Part shown: positions 31,281 to 43,460 of the stretch, one piece after another
How the letters are laid out: each line of letters begins with the position of its first letter
How positions within the stretch are numbered: the stretch's first letter is position 1
NCBI RefSeq assembly: GCF_036588685.1
Contig: NC_086374.1
Coordinates: 29,318,886-29,382,885, forward strand
DNA length: 64,000 nucleotides
From: Mytilus trossulus
Lineage: Eukaryota > Mollusca > Bivalvia > Mytilida > Mytilidae
Direction of reading: 5' to 3'
Translations under genes and position numbers: made by a program
Notes under the pieces: generated by a model
Told to the model about the DNA's origin: nothing
Databases searched by the model: none
Seen by the model: only the letters and a program-made list of their open reading frames with translations

Positions 31281-34200
31281 TGTAAATCCGGAAGTAATGA
31301 CAAGTGGTTAACCAATGAAAAGAACTCCTGAAGAGTTTTATCTACATTCTTTAAATTTCTTAAGTACTAGTTAATAGTTATCAATATCATTTATTTTAAA
31401 ATTTTAAAATTGATTATATGTTTCTTAACGTAAGAAATAAACCCCTGCCTTACAATTGATAGCATAACAGAAGTACTGCTGGTGTGGTGTTTATAGTATG
31501 GCTGCTTCGCATAGCGCTTCATAGAAGTGGACTACTGAAATTGTACACCTTCATTAGCCGCTTAATCGATCTCGATAGCTCCACCCGACCACTTCTTTCA
31601 GTCAATGTAACCAAAGTACTTAATAATGTAGACTATTCATAAGTCAAATAGCACCATTAATATCTAGTTACAATCTACAATCAAGACAGTTAAAGATAAA
31701 AAAATTAAAGAATAAAACAATGGTGCTACTCTTATAGACTGTCATTGATGATTGGACTCAGCCAGCCTCTTATTTTTTAAGATTGAACAATTCAATTATC
31801 TATAGTGGATAAATATCAACAGGGTAGCTTATGCCATTGTTTCTCAAATTTTAATTATACCGTGACCCTTGCATTTCAAATGATTGCGTTTGCGAGTTTC
31901 TGGTGAAGTGAATTCCAGAAAAGTGCGACCGTGAGGGAGGCAGGAAGGTCATTTTAGTGATAATTTTATATTTTCTCAGTTTGTTCTCTCTCCTTTAATG
32001 ATAACCATTAATGTTCATTCCTATTTATCTGATATATTGATCATTACCTTATTTCAAACTTGATATCAAAATGTTCGAGCTTTACCATGTCTTCATTTAA
32101 AAGGAATTTGAAACTTTATTCGTATCATCATACGATAAATGTGTCAAATACAATAATGATATTGACCTCTAAAACACTTCCTCTTTAAGTAATACTCATG
32201 AGTTCTCGGAAGCTTTGCTGGTAGTATACTGTTAAATCATGCATGGAAAATCCTCTTTTCACTTTGTTTTACCTATCTATCGCCTTTATTATATCGTGTC
32301 ATTGTACGGATAAGAAGTATACACTAAAGACTGATAGACGTGCAAATTAAATCTGTTTGCACTTTCACGCATATTAGAGAAACGTCGCACGCTACTGGTG
32401 TTACTTTGGTGAAATCACAGACAAGACACATTCATCTTGTTAATTTTGAAACATAAAAATGGAAAGTATATAAAGTGTTGTATATCATTTTAAAGCTTTT
32501 AAACATATTATTGCAATTTTGTATATGTAACAGACCATTTTCATTAATTAAAACTCAATAAAACCTTTTTTTTGCAATATGATTTCCTTGTCCCGCGTTA
32601 CATTTTTAGTTTTGTGAAATTCTGAATACCATAAAAAACATATAGTTTGTTTTACCAAACGATATAAAAGTTTGTCTAGAACAAGCAATTTATAAGTGGG
32701 CGATGACTTAATGCCGATTTTTCTCTCTCAAAAAGACGGAAATATAAAAAAAAAAATTGATCAAGATAATACAAATTATGTGTCCCATGCACGGAAGGTT
32801 GACGTAATTTTTTTAAAATTGTCCCAAAAAAGGGAATTCCAGAGTAATCCCAATGTCGAAAGTAAATAATTCTTATACTAGTATTTTGTACATAGATCAC
32901 ACTTTCGCCTCATGAAATAATCAGGATTTTTTCAAACAAATTCTTTTTATTTGAGTTGATTAGCAATGTCCGTTATTTTGTCCCCTTCAAACCAAATTAA
33001 ACGTAGGGTTACGTTTTCTGATTTTTCATGATGTTTATTTAATACAGTCATTCGCTACATAAAAAAAACATAATAATGGATAAAAGTACAAAAAATTATC
33101 TCTATTTGATATTAAATACCCATAAATTAAATCTAATATACTAGATATCAGATAAAACTAAAATGTCCGATACAATGTCCCCACATACGATTTTGACGTT
33201 ATTTAATAAAATATGCTTCTAACGTTTCGTCTTATTGTCATGATTGCGGTTTCACAGACGATTTGGAATACGGCTATTTTATTTAGTTGCTGAATAAGAA
33301 AACTTTAAAATTAATGTTTTATGTTGAAACTCTTTCGACTCATAAAGAAGGGGCGAGGAGAGAGATTTCCTCGCGGAACTGAAGTGTTTTCCGGACTAAA
33401 ATAGTCGGATCCGCTATAATACAAATTAGTAGAAAAAACAGCTATAATAATTGTTCCCGCTAATTCCCTTGCATATATTTGTGCAAAACTGCCATGCTAG
33501 ATATGCCGTAGACTAGTCCTTTCGTCTGGACATTCTGGAGTGCAAAAAATGAATGCATTTGCAGTGCATAGTTTATCCATAAAAAAGAAGAAATCGATTG
33601 CCTTTATAATTAAAGTGTATATAATTAAATGATTTCAATTCAAGTTACTTTTTTATTTTTAATTTCTTAATAAAACTAAAGCTTAACATCTTTCGTCTAA
33701 GAAAAAAAAAAATCTTTTCTTAGGGAAACAAATCCATCCTTTAGAATTTATTGTAAAAAGTCATCTGAACAACATGCATTTCAACGTTTTTATTTTGTCT
33801 TACGTCTTTTAGTGTGTAACGTTAGGTGACACCAGTATCGTGCAATGTTTGTAGTTGGATCTATCAAGTAACATCGTGATTTCTTGAGGATTTCATTATC
33901 TAAATTTAGGAAATCAGGTGATGAGCAGTAAATTTTCTATTCAGATTCCATTGAGTCAGTTATATTTTTCTGTTCAACGTGAATGGTCTTTATATAATGC
34001 ATATTTACAGGTTTTTGTTTGTAACCAATGTGCTGACTGAAGTAACATAATTTTCAATAGTGACCTTTATTAATAAAGGATTTAGCACCTAGTAAACGAA
34101 ATTGATAAACGTGACAACATGCAATTGAGAAATAGTAAAATATTTTACTGGATGTAGAAGATACTTTGTAGACAGGGTTTTCTTATATGACAGACCTACA

Positions 34201-34389
34201 TTTTGTTTTTCCAATGACAGAGATTTTGATAGGGAAATTTGTTATCCCTTTGATGGTTTCGATTTGTAACGTGTTTTTCCCCATTGTTTATGCTTTACAT
34301 TCTGATATTACGAATTATTATATTCTATTATAAGAAAGAAAGGAAAAGACATTGTATTGAGCGTTTGCCATTCAAGGATACATCGTGGC

Positions 34390-34850
34390 CACAATTTAAT
34401 TTGTATCTGTTTATTATTAAATTTATATTAAGATCCATTTTGTTACATCTTGTGATCAATTTTATTTGGCAGTCTGCGGGGTTAAAGAACATCAGTTGTT
34501 CGACCTGTTAGTCAAATGCGTTTTGTTTAAATATTCTTTTTCGCTTTGTTTTGTCTTCTGGAAAATGTTGTTTGTGCTGTTTTTAGACCCTTCTACAACG
34601 AAATTTGTTTTACATGCACACGTATAAAAATTGCGGTTTTTATCCATCGCAATCATAGGTTTGAACGTAGTTTTCAATTTAGACTCGTATACATAAACTA
34701 TATTATGTAATAGTAAATTGATAACAGTTTTGATTCGAACACCACCGATGAGTTTATGTAGACGAAATGAACGTCTGGTGTACTTAAAATTATTCGATTG
34801 ATAACTTTGAGGATCTTCGCTCGACCCATAAACATCCACTAAAATATTCT
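34390..34850. repeat. Diverged copy of the 40590-42375 repeat family
   Basis: Shares TTATATTAAGATCCATTTTG, AACATCAGTTGTTCGACCTG and TTTGAACGTAGTTTTCAATT with that cluster, in the same order. Confidence 0.7.
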
Positions 34851-35319
34851 AAATGGTTGTTCCATTCACTTACTCATAAAATCAGCACTTAAATTAACTC
34901 CTCCTCATCATCATCATCACCATTATCATCATGTTAAGATGCCTATTAAAAAAAAAAACTCGGTATCTCCAAATCTTTTCAAGTGTCCATTTGGTAAAGT
35001 TTTGTAAGCAGATACATTCATATTTTGTTTGGACTGTGGAGATATTTTTGCATCCTTGTACAAGTATTAATACTTATAAGATTTATTTGATTCTTTGTTT
35101 TTTGTGATTTCGTGTACATGGTGTAAGGACGAATAGAGATTGGGGCTAGTCATTAACATTTTCAACACAACAATAATTAAGACGACATTATGTTTCGCTA
35201 TATTTAAAGTAACAAAACAAATCATCTGACCAAAGTGTTCTTAACTTTAACCAATGGGTTGAAAGAAAACTATGTGATGACTAATTCACTGAACCAAATT
35301 TACCTTGTCTCAATATTTT

Positions 35320-35650
35320 TTGCACAATGAAAATGAAGGAAGTATGTGTCTGGATGCTTTCCTTTACATTCCCAAAAAAGTTATATCACAAAAATACTGA
35401 ACTCAGCGGAAATTCAAAATGGAGAGTACATGTACGTATTCAAATTGCAAAATCAAAATCTCTAACACATCAAACAAATGGATTACAACTATCCAATTCC
35501 TTAATTGGTACAGACATTTTCTTATGTAGAAAATGGTGGATTGAACCTGGATTTATAGCAAGCCAAACCTCTACTTTGTATGACGGTCGCATAACATTCC
35601 ATTATATTGACAACGATGTGTGAACAACAAAAAAAGCCAGACATACTAGG
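35320..35650 (+). repeat. Interspersed repeat, opposite orientation to 50240-50600
   Basis: Shares TGTAGAAAATGGTGGATTGA and GACGGTCGCAT...ACGATGT with the reverse complement of the SRCR-intron copy. Confidence 0.65.
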
Positions 35651-36431
35651 GAAACATGTCAAACATAGAGGTACAGCATTCGGCGGGATGTATAAGTACT
35701 GTGCCAGATCATATGTAACAAACAAAAAATACAAAAAGGCATATAATGGTTTACTTTTTTAAAATATTATTTGGATGTAGAGTTGTCTCATTGGCACTCA
35801 CACCACATCTTGCTATATCTATATAGACAAATCACATTAGCAAAAACGAAAGACTAGAACACAAATATTTTACCATAGAACACTGAATAACACAAAAATG
35901 GGAAGTATGAGTACAGTAATGGTAATATTCATATAGACACATACAAGAATACAATATCACGTTATTAAGATGATAAACAACGTCAGGACCCCTAATCTAT
36001 ACTTCAAGACCATTGTGTATTATTTGAGAAGTTGATACGGAACATTTATCAACAAGGTCTTGGTACCTTCCGCTGAATTTTTTTTTTTTTAGAAAAAAGA
36101 CAACCTTTGTGAAGCAGATGGCGAAATATTAAGTAATTGGGTTAATATATTATATATGAGAACAGTACGAGATAAAAGGACCAACGTATATACGGATGGA
36201 CGAACGGTGGATAATGCGAATGCAGCATAGAGCTTGAGTGGGGTTTTAAAAGACAAGCACAATGACAAGAGCTTAATATGTGAATTATAATTTAATGGTT
36301 ATCTCAATCTTAATCTTGCTTTTACATATCTATTATATGAAATTTGTGATTTCCATATACCGGGTAGTTATTAGATATATCACATTAATATTTTTTTTCT
36401 TCTTTCAGGCATCATTATTTCTTGATAGAGC

Positions 36432-37043
36432 TTACAAAATAACACAACAGTCCAAAGATTCCGATGTAGATGTATAATACCAGTTAACATTGTTTCTTGT
36501 TGTGTTCCTGTGTATTTGTGGTGTAGCTGACCTTGTAGTAATTGCTGGCCTGTTCCTATACGTAATTGATTGTTGATTTCTTGTAGGAGTAATACCAAGA
36601 ACGTTGCTAATCGGATGTATATAATTTCTCCTCATCCATGACATGGAATAGACCATTATCTTCTTCACAGTTACTTCAACTGCTCCGACAAACACATTTT
36701 CTGCAGCAGCAAATGAAATCTCCGAACTGTTTAAGGTAAAAAATCGGTTTCCAACGTCCTGGCAAAGCTCTTCAGAATTGAAGATACACTTGCCGACCAT
36801 CTTGTCGGGAGATAAATAGCCACACAGTACAATAAGTATTACTTTCTCGTCTTCTGTCAACATATAGTAATTTTTGTAATCACTTAATCTTTCAATATTG
36901 AAATCCGTATCTTCCAATCCTAAAACATTACACAATACACTCAAATAATACATGAGTTTTGCTGTATCATTGTCTAAGACATCAACAATAGAACCAGTTT
37001 CTGTTATTCCTATTTCTCTACGATTTAACACTACTGTCGCCAT
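36432..37043 (-). CDS. Unrecognised protein with C-terminal CaaX box, paralogue 2
   Basis: 203 residues, single frame. Begins MATVVLNRREIGITETGSI, parallel to paralogue 1. Shared landmarks: AKLMYYL (about 30-36), the RLSDYKNYYMLTEDE stretch, LSPDKMVGKCIF, ENVFVGAVEVTVKKIMVYSM, then SW and a Pro. The tail (from about residue 155) is rich in Arg, Thr, Asn and Ser, basic unlike that of paralogue 1, and ends ESLDCCVIL: CVIL is a CaaX box with C-terminal Leu. The core is conserved while the linker diverges, as expected for a globular domain on a flexible tether. Function unknown. Confidence 0.85.
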   Translation of the reverse strand: MATVVLNRREIGITETGSIVDVLDNDTAKLMYYLSVLCNVLGLEDTDFNIERLSDYKNYYMLTEDEKVILIVLCGYLSPDKMVGKCIFNSEELCQDVGNRFFTLNSSEISFAAAENVFVGAVEVTVKKIMVYSMSWMRRNYIHPISNVLGITPTRNQQSITYRNRPAITTRSATPQIHRNTTRNNVNWYYTSTSESLDCCVIL

Positions 37044-37164
37044 ATTTTACATTAAGTGGTAAATTACATTATAGGATTTTAAATGCAGATCTATTTTTAC
37101 ATAAGTAAGTCCTTGGTACAATAATTCGGTACATTGTTTTAATATATGTTATAAAATAATAAAA

Positions 37165-37510
37165 GATTTTTTATGGATCGAACAAAAATCCTCAATGTTT
37201 TCAGTCGATTTATTGGATTCATGTAGACGCACATTCCTTGTACATGTATGGTAAAATACTTTAAATGAAGGGCCATTATTGAAATAACGTATTACACCAG
37301 TCAATTCATTGGTTTCAAAAAGCAAGCTGTATGTTTTATAGGGGTTCTCTGTTTCTATCTATAGCATTCGATCTGCATTATTATATCAAATTTTAGAAAG
37401 GGTCATCAGTGTATATCTAAGACCCTGTTGCAAATAATAAGCGATTTACATGTATCAGTCATTCTCCTTTTTTAGTCCTATATGTTCTATTGTGGAATGA
37501 CATAACCCAT
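37165..37510. repeat. Segmental duplication, copy A (homologous to 42880-43230)
   Basis: ATGGATCGAACAAAAATCCT, TCAGTCGATTTATTGGATTC, TGTACATGTATGGTAAAA and TCATTGGTTTCAAAAAGCAA occur in the same order in both. A second block, 38900-39120, matches 43235-43460. Together they place about 2 kb upstream of paralogue 2 in a shortened copy downstream of paralogue 3. Confidence 0.8.
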
Positions 37511-39129
37511 TCGATAAAAGTCTTTTCAACAAAAAGCTTTTTACATTTTTCTGAATATGTTTTAGCTTAAAACAAGATTTCAGACCGACTAAAGTTTCGA
37601 TCAAATCAACGCAACTTGATAGCCCTGTTGAAAATTGAATCAGAAGTTCGAGGACACAGATTTTAGAAAGTCAAAATTTCAAGTTAGAGTAAAAATTTCG
37701 GGATTTGACAAATCAAAATTTCAAGTTGTAGTCAAAATTTCGAGATTTGAAATGTCAAAATTTCGACTTTGAAAAAAAAGTTCACTGCCAATTTGTTTTT
37801 TCTATGTCCCTAATACGCTTCCGTAGAATACAGTCCCAAGTGCAAACAGTGTAAAACCAGAGACATTAATGTGTATATATGTCTGTGGTATAACTTACTT
37901 TTTCATACTCTATCCCAATCTATATCTTGATCTTCATGCACGAAATACTAAGTAAGGGGATAATAACATGCATGTAAACATAACTGAGTGCTGTAACCTT
38001 TATGTTTAGAGGGGATTTGGTCCAGTTAAAATAGGTAAAACAAATAAGTGTATCTCAATCTATCATAATTATTGAATTTTAGACCCCCTTAACATAGAAT
38101 TGTCAATATTTTGAGTAAGAGCTGGTATAACTTTTTATGATTTGGATATTATTTGTCCCAATAAAGGTACACTTTACTGTAAAATCCTTTTTGAGATAGA
38201 GCAGGTGCGATTTGTTTATGTGTCATTAAAGAAATAGCTATTAATTTAGAGAAAATCATCTAGGACATTAAGAAACCCTGTATTAAATCCAAAGCACAGT
38301 GCTTTTGATTTAAATTTTAAAGCTTGACAAGTATTTCTTTAATAACCCTTGTAAGTTACTTACTAAAGACACCAGTCTACGCATGAAGCATGAATTCTTA
38401 TAGATGTTCAAAACGCTTACAAAACAAATTGCAATGGATCTATTCTTTCTTGCAAAAAGTCTAAACCAAACCGAAAATATAACACCGATTCATACACGTG
38501 TCTAGGCTGAATTTGCTTCTAATTTAAGCGATGACTTGACCATTTTAAAATTTAAGGGCAGAATATAGGTAAAACAGAATAAATTGAGGATTTTCAAATA
38601 TATATACTAATGTTTTTAAATGTACTAAATGTTCCATCAAAAGTTCCGAGAACTCGTGAATATAGATAACTTCAACGAGGAAGTGTTTTAGGGTTCATTA
38701 TTCCTGCGGCATGGTTATATACGATACTTATAAATTTTTAAATGTCATAAATTAAATCATTTTTTTATGCTTGAACAAGTTCAAATCAGTTTTGAAATTA
38801 AAATTTGGTTACTAGTACATATAATTGGTAATGCTATTAATTTTTATATCAGATAAATTAATGAACTGTCAAAGCTTTAATGTAGAAGTAAAAACAACGA
38901 CACATTTCGTGATATTTGAAAATAACTTTGATTAAGTTATAAATAATTTCGCCATATAAACGAACAGTTGCACAAATAAAGTGTAAATATTCATTATAAC
39001 TTAATAGTCATTTTTGGTAAAAATCTTGAAAGATAATTTGAGACCTTTTGCAATTCAAGGTAGCAAAGAACTCTATATTTTAACCTACGGGTAACATCTC
39101 TTTGTGATATTGGTTTGTGAGACTTGGGA

Positions 39130-39240
39130 AGAACTGTGTTTGTGTTTTATGTTATCGTCTATGTGTGTGTGTTTTATGTTATCGTCTATGTGTGTGTGTG
39201 TTTTATGTTATCGTCTATGTGTGTGTGTGTGTTTTATGAG
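39130..39240. repeat. TG-rich minisatellite upstream of CaaX paralogue 3
   Basis: Three to four copies of TTTTATGTTATCGTCTATG followed by a lengthening TG run. Confidence 0.8.
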
Positions 39241-39710
39241 TTATTTGTTTGTGTTGTTGTAGTCTTTTTGTGTCATATGCTACATTTGGAATTAATAAGG
39301 GGCTATGGAAAGAGATTATTGCAAGCTTGCTGGATAGGAATTTTCCTCGTGATTTTTTTTAAGATTGCAATATTCAATGTATTGTAATGTAATGAAACCA
39401 AATATATGTTTATGTCTTTTATTTATCAAACCGATATACTAGTAGGTGTCAAAATATTTATGTTACTAAGGAAGGTCGATACACTATTTTCTTGCTACCA
39501 TACCGTTAAATTTAGTATTTCAGCGAACTCGTTATTTATGTTTATCTTTAAATGTCAATGTCCTTTATATTGAGAGGAGTGATATCTTTTGGAGAAGATT
39601 CAAGTTTATGTCCTATTTTAATTTAATGGTTTTCGTCGAATATTAACTTCCTTCTATCTTTTCCACTGCTTACATCATGTCTTTTGATAATTTCGCCCGC
39701 CTTTATGCCA

Positions 39711-39719
39711 TATAAAAAG
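39711..39719 (+). promoter_or_regulatory. TATA box of CaaX-family paralogue 3
   Basis: TATAAAAAG 58 bp before the ATG. The start codon lies in a plausible context (CAAGATGGCG). Confidence 0.6.
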
Positions 39720-39768
39720 CCACTCAACAGACAACATATGTTAGACCACAGACCGTTGCAGCTTCAAG

Positions 39769-40233
39769 ATGGCGCTAGGAATGAGATTCAACAATTATAA
39801 TTTAGAACAAACATCAACATCTTGTACAGTACCGGACAATCCAATATCGAAACTGATGTACTACTTAGAGTCAGTGTGTACAGTTATAGATCTTAAGAAC
39901 GACTCTGTTCCAGGACTTGAAAGGCTGACGAATTATATGTTATACAGATATCTCACAGATCGTGAGCTGATTTTATTAATAAGGCTGTGCGAAGTTCTAA
40001 GTCCGATGATACTAATTGACAAAGTATTTTTCAGGAACGCCAGATTGTGTGGTAACAGTTTAAACAGATTTTATAATCTAAGAACTATTCAGCATACAAT
40101 CGCTGCTGCAAGGTCAATAGTCGTTGGAAATAGACGCGTTAGTGTGAACAAAATTATGGTTTATGAACCAGCGTGGTTTCAAAACAACTACTATGGACCA
40201 TTGAGATTCATAAAAGTACTGCTCAACATGTAG
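39769..40233 (+). CDS. Paralogue 3 of the CaaX family, short form without CaaX
   Basis: 154 residues. It keeps the core: SKLMYYLESVCTVIDL (about 28-43), RLTNYMLYRYLTDRE, LSPMILIDKVFF, ARSIVVGNRRVSVNKIMVYE, then AWFQNNYYGPL. It stops at FIKVLLNM, just where the two paralogues begin their low-complexity tail, so the tether and the prenylation box are absent. No CaaX-like tail is visible downstream in any frame. It is inverted relative to the others. AATAAA at 40279-40284 could be its poly(A) signal. Either a soluble family member or one that lost its anchor. Confidence 0.8.
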   Translation: MALGMRFNNYNLEQTSTSCTVPDNPISKLMYYLESVCTVIDLKNDSVPGLERLTNYMLYRYLTDRELILLIRLCEVLSPMILIDKVFFRNARLCGNSLNRFYNLRTIQHTIAAARSIVVGNRRVSVNKIMVYEPAWFQNNYYGPLRFIKVLLNM

Positions 40234-40589
40234 GACAATAAGTATCTCTATGGTCATGTGCCAAGGGGAAATGTTGGAAATAAAAGTGGGATATTAAGCA
40301 GACTGAAAGTACATATGGAAGAGTTTTATGAAAATACGTTGTATATTTATATCAGTCATAAACAAATATTGTACATAAACATTAAATACTCGGATTGTAA
40401 TTAGATCAATAACAAAACACTTTTAAGAAGCTCGGCAGTTTTTAAACTAAATGCATCATTTAAATGTTATGTCATTTTTATTATATATTTTTGTATCTCT
40501 AATTCCGTCTTTCTCTTTTTATTTTGTCAGTATTTATTATTGAACTGTAAAAAAAAATGTCATTCTAATATTTAAAAATACATTTTCTG

Positions 40590-42115
40590 GTGTACAAACT
40601 ATTGACACCTTATGTTGGTGGCATAGCATATTGGCCACAAGTTTATTGTTTTCGGTTTAGTATTAAATCTATATTCAGATCAGCTGTTTTTAAACCCTTC
40701 TACAACGAAATTTGTTTTACATGCAAACGTATACAAATTGCGGTTTTAATCCAACGCAATCATAGGTTTGAACGTAGTTTTCAATTTAGACTCGTTTATA
40801 TTTTTTTGTTTGGGCTTGTATCATATTTTCCCTCCGGTTAATATGATTCGTTCATTCTATATTGACTCTTAAAATTCAAGAGTTCATCTAAAAATGAGGG
40901 TACTTTTTCTAAAAATGAGGGTACTTTTTATATGGTCTTCCAAATACCGTTTCGATCCCTAACATCACTGAAGAGACATTTATTGTCGAAATCCGGATCT
41001 GGTGTACTAAAAAATATTGACACCATATGTTTGTGGCATAACATCGTGGCCACAAGTTATATTTTTTCTTTCTGTTAAGTATTAAATTTATATTAAGATC
41101 CATTTTGTTACATCTTGTGATCAATTTTATTTAGCAATCGCCAATGGCAGTCAGCAGGGTTAAAGAACATCAGTTGTTCGACCTGTTAGTCAAATGCGTT
41201 TTGTTGAAATATACTTTTTCACTTTTTTGGTCTTTTGGAAAATGTTGTTTGTGCTGTTTTTAAACCCTTCTACAACGAAATTTTTTTAACATGCACACGT
41301 ATAAAAATTGCGGTTTCAATCAAAAGCTCTCATAGGTTTGAACGTAGTTTTCAATTTAGACTCGTTTATATTTTTTGTTTGGGCTTGCATCATATTTTCT
41401 CTTCGGTTTAAATGATCCGTTCATCCTATATTGACACTTAAAATTCAAGAGTTTATCTAAAAATGAGGGTTCTTTTTCTAAAAAGAGGGTACTTTTTATA
41501 TGGCCTTCCAAATACCGTTTCGATCCCTAACATCACTGAAGAGACATTTATTGTCGAAATCCGGATCTGGTGTACTAAAAAAATATTGACACCGTATGTT
41601 TGTGGCATAACATCGTGGCCACAAGTTGAATTTGTTTTTTTCTTTCTGTTAAGTATTAAATTCATATTAAGATCCATTTTGCTACATCTTGTGATCAATA
41701 TGTTTTGGCAATCGCCAATGGCAGTCAGCAGGGTTAAAGAACATCAGTTGTTCGACCTGTTAGTCAAATGCGTATGTTTAAATATACTTTGTCATTTTTT
41801 TGGTCTTTTGGAAACTGTTGTTTGTGCTGTTTTTAAACCCTTCTACAACGAAATTTGATTTACATGCACACGTATAAAAATTGCAGTTTTAATCCAACGC
41901 AATCATAGCTTTGAACGTAGTTTTCAATTTAAACTCGTTTATATTTTTTTGTTTGGGCTTGCATCATATTTTCCCTCCGGTTTATATGATCCGTTCATCC
42001 TATATTTCCTCTTAAAATTCAAGAGTTTATCTAAAAATGAGGGTACTTTTTCTAAAAAGAGGGTACTTTTTATATGGCCTTCCAAATACCGTTTAGAACC
42101 CTGACATCACTGAAG
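40590..42115. repeat. Tandem repeat of about 570 bp, roughly three copies
   Basis: (A/G)ACATCACTGAAGA recurs at about 40962, 41530 and 42104, spaced 568-574 bp. Each unit carries a GGTGTACTAAAAA...GTTTGTGGCATAACATCGTGG block, AACATCAGTTGTTCGACCTG, and the SINE-core-like TTTGAACGTAGTTTTCAATTTAGACTCG (read in two parts). Open frames here come from the repeat. Confidence 0.85.
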
Positions 42116-42375
42116 ACCAAAAAAGCGAAAAATTATATTTAAACAAAACGCATTTAACTAACAGGTCGAACAACTGATGTTCTTTAACCCTGCTGACTGC
42201 CATTGGCGATTGCCAAATAAAATTGATCACAAGATGTAACAAAATGGATCTTAATATAAATTTAATACTAAACAGAATTTTTTTTTTATCTTGTGGCCAC
42301 GATGTTATGCCACAAATATACGGTGTTAATATTTTTTTAGTACACCAGATGCGGATTTCGACATATATATACAAC
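42115..42375 (-). repeat. Inverted copy of the 570-bp repeat
   Basis: Carries GGTCGAACAACTGATGTTCT and GTGGCCACGATGTTATGCCA, the complement of the tandem units immediately to its left. The junction at about 42115 forms a long hairpin. Confidence 0.8.
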
Positions 42376-42530
42376 TCGTCTAAACATCAACCCAACAATG
42401 TCAGATCTGTAAATTTGCTTTCGCAAATTGTTTGTTCTTCCCTCGCCGGGATTCGAACCCATGCTACTGAGATATCATGACACCAAATCGCCTGCACTGT
42501 AATCGTTCCGCTAGACCACTTGACCACCTG
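42361..42530 (-). mobile_element. tRNA-derived SINE
   Basis: On the minus strand the head (42530 to 42440) has an A-box-like TGGTCAAGTGG and a perfect B box GGTTCGAATCC (42449-42459). The body continues to TTTAGACGAGTTGTATATAT. No clean cloverleaf, so a SINE head rather than a tRNA gene. Confidence 0.75.
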
Positions 42531-42544
42531 TATATATATATCTA

Positions 42545-42640
42545 CAAGTCTAAATTGATAACTATACTTTCAAACCTTTGATTGCGTTGGATAAAAACCG
42601 CAATTTTATACGTGTGCATGTAAAACACATTTCGTTGTAG
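42545..42640 (-). repeat. Inverted fragment of the 570-bp repeat family
   Basis: Reads TTTGATTGCGTTGGATAAAA...CATTTCGTTGTAG, the complement of the 3' part of units at 40690-40800. It borders the SINE. Confidence 0.7.
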
Positions 42641-42879
42641 ATTGGTATATATATTTATTCTAACCTTCTATACTTTTCTAGGCATTTGATTGGTTAAAAG
42701 CGTCCGCGTGGAGACCGTGTATATTCAATATTAGGTCAGCAGGGAGGCGAGCCCTTTCCAATACACGGTTTATAGTAATAGCGTTCCGTTCCCTTAGGCT
42801 TATAAAAAAACCGGTTCTGAGTGTCACTAGCACACTATGTAACTAATAATATTTGTAGATTTAACATTGGAAAAATATG

Positions 42880-43460
42880 GATCGAACAAAAATCCTCAAA
42901 GTTTTCAGTCGATTTATTGGATTCATGTAGACGCGCATCCCTTGTACATGTATGGTAAAAATACTAACATTTTAATGAAGGGCCATCATTGAAATAAAGT
43001 ATTACCCCAGTCAGTTCATTGGTTTCAAAAAGCAAGCGGTATGTTTGCATTTTCATAGGGGTACAGTGTCGCTATCTAGAGCATCCGATCTGCGTCATTA
43101 TCTCAAATTTTAGTAAGGATCACCAGTGTATATCTATAGCTGTAGCAAATAAAATGCGATTACATGTATCAGTCATTCTCCTTTTTAGTCCTATATCTAT
43201 CTATGGTCTATTGTGGAATGACATCATCAGAGAGCCTCTGGTTATATTTGAAAATAACTTTGATAAAGTTATACATAATTTCGCCCATTAAATGAACAGT
43301 TACACAACTAAACTGTATTTCTTCATTACAATTTGCCAATTTTGTAAAAATCTGGATAGATCAATTTCGATCCTATGCAAATCAAGGTAGCCAAAAATCT
43401 CCTATGTATTACCTACAAGTAACCCCTCTTTGTGACATTGATCTACAAGACTTCTTCGAG
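42880..43460. repeat. Segmental duplication, copy B
   Basis: Homologous to 37165-37510 followed directly by sequence like 38900-39120. The 1.4 kb between those two blocks is absent here. No copy of the CaaX gene itself is attached. Confidence 0.8.

Larger units (their letters stand above)
31281..36431. other. Intergenic region between CaaX paralogues 1 and 2
   Basis: Mostly unassigned AT-rich DNA. 32160-32215 resembles the reverse complement of 38630-38700 upstream of paralogue 3. 34390-34850 and 35320-35650 are interspersed repeats listed separately. No coding signal. Confidence 0.5.

Noticed and set aside
34284-34839. Open frames on both strands
   Set aside because: They fall in a diverged copy of the 40590-42375 repeat family.
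41463-41858. A 131-codon frame on the plus strand
   Set aside because: It lies within the 570-bp tandem repeat and its counterparts in the other units are broken.
42440-42530. A possible tRNA gene on the minus strand
   Set aside because: It has a perfect B box, but no convincing acceptor stem or anticodon loop, and it is fused to a SINE-like body.
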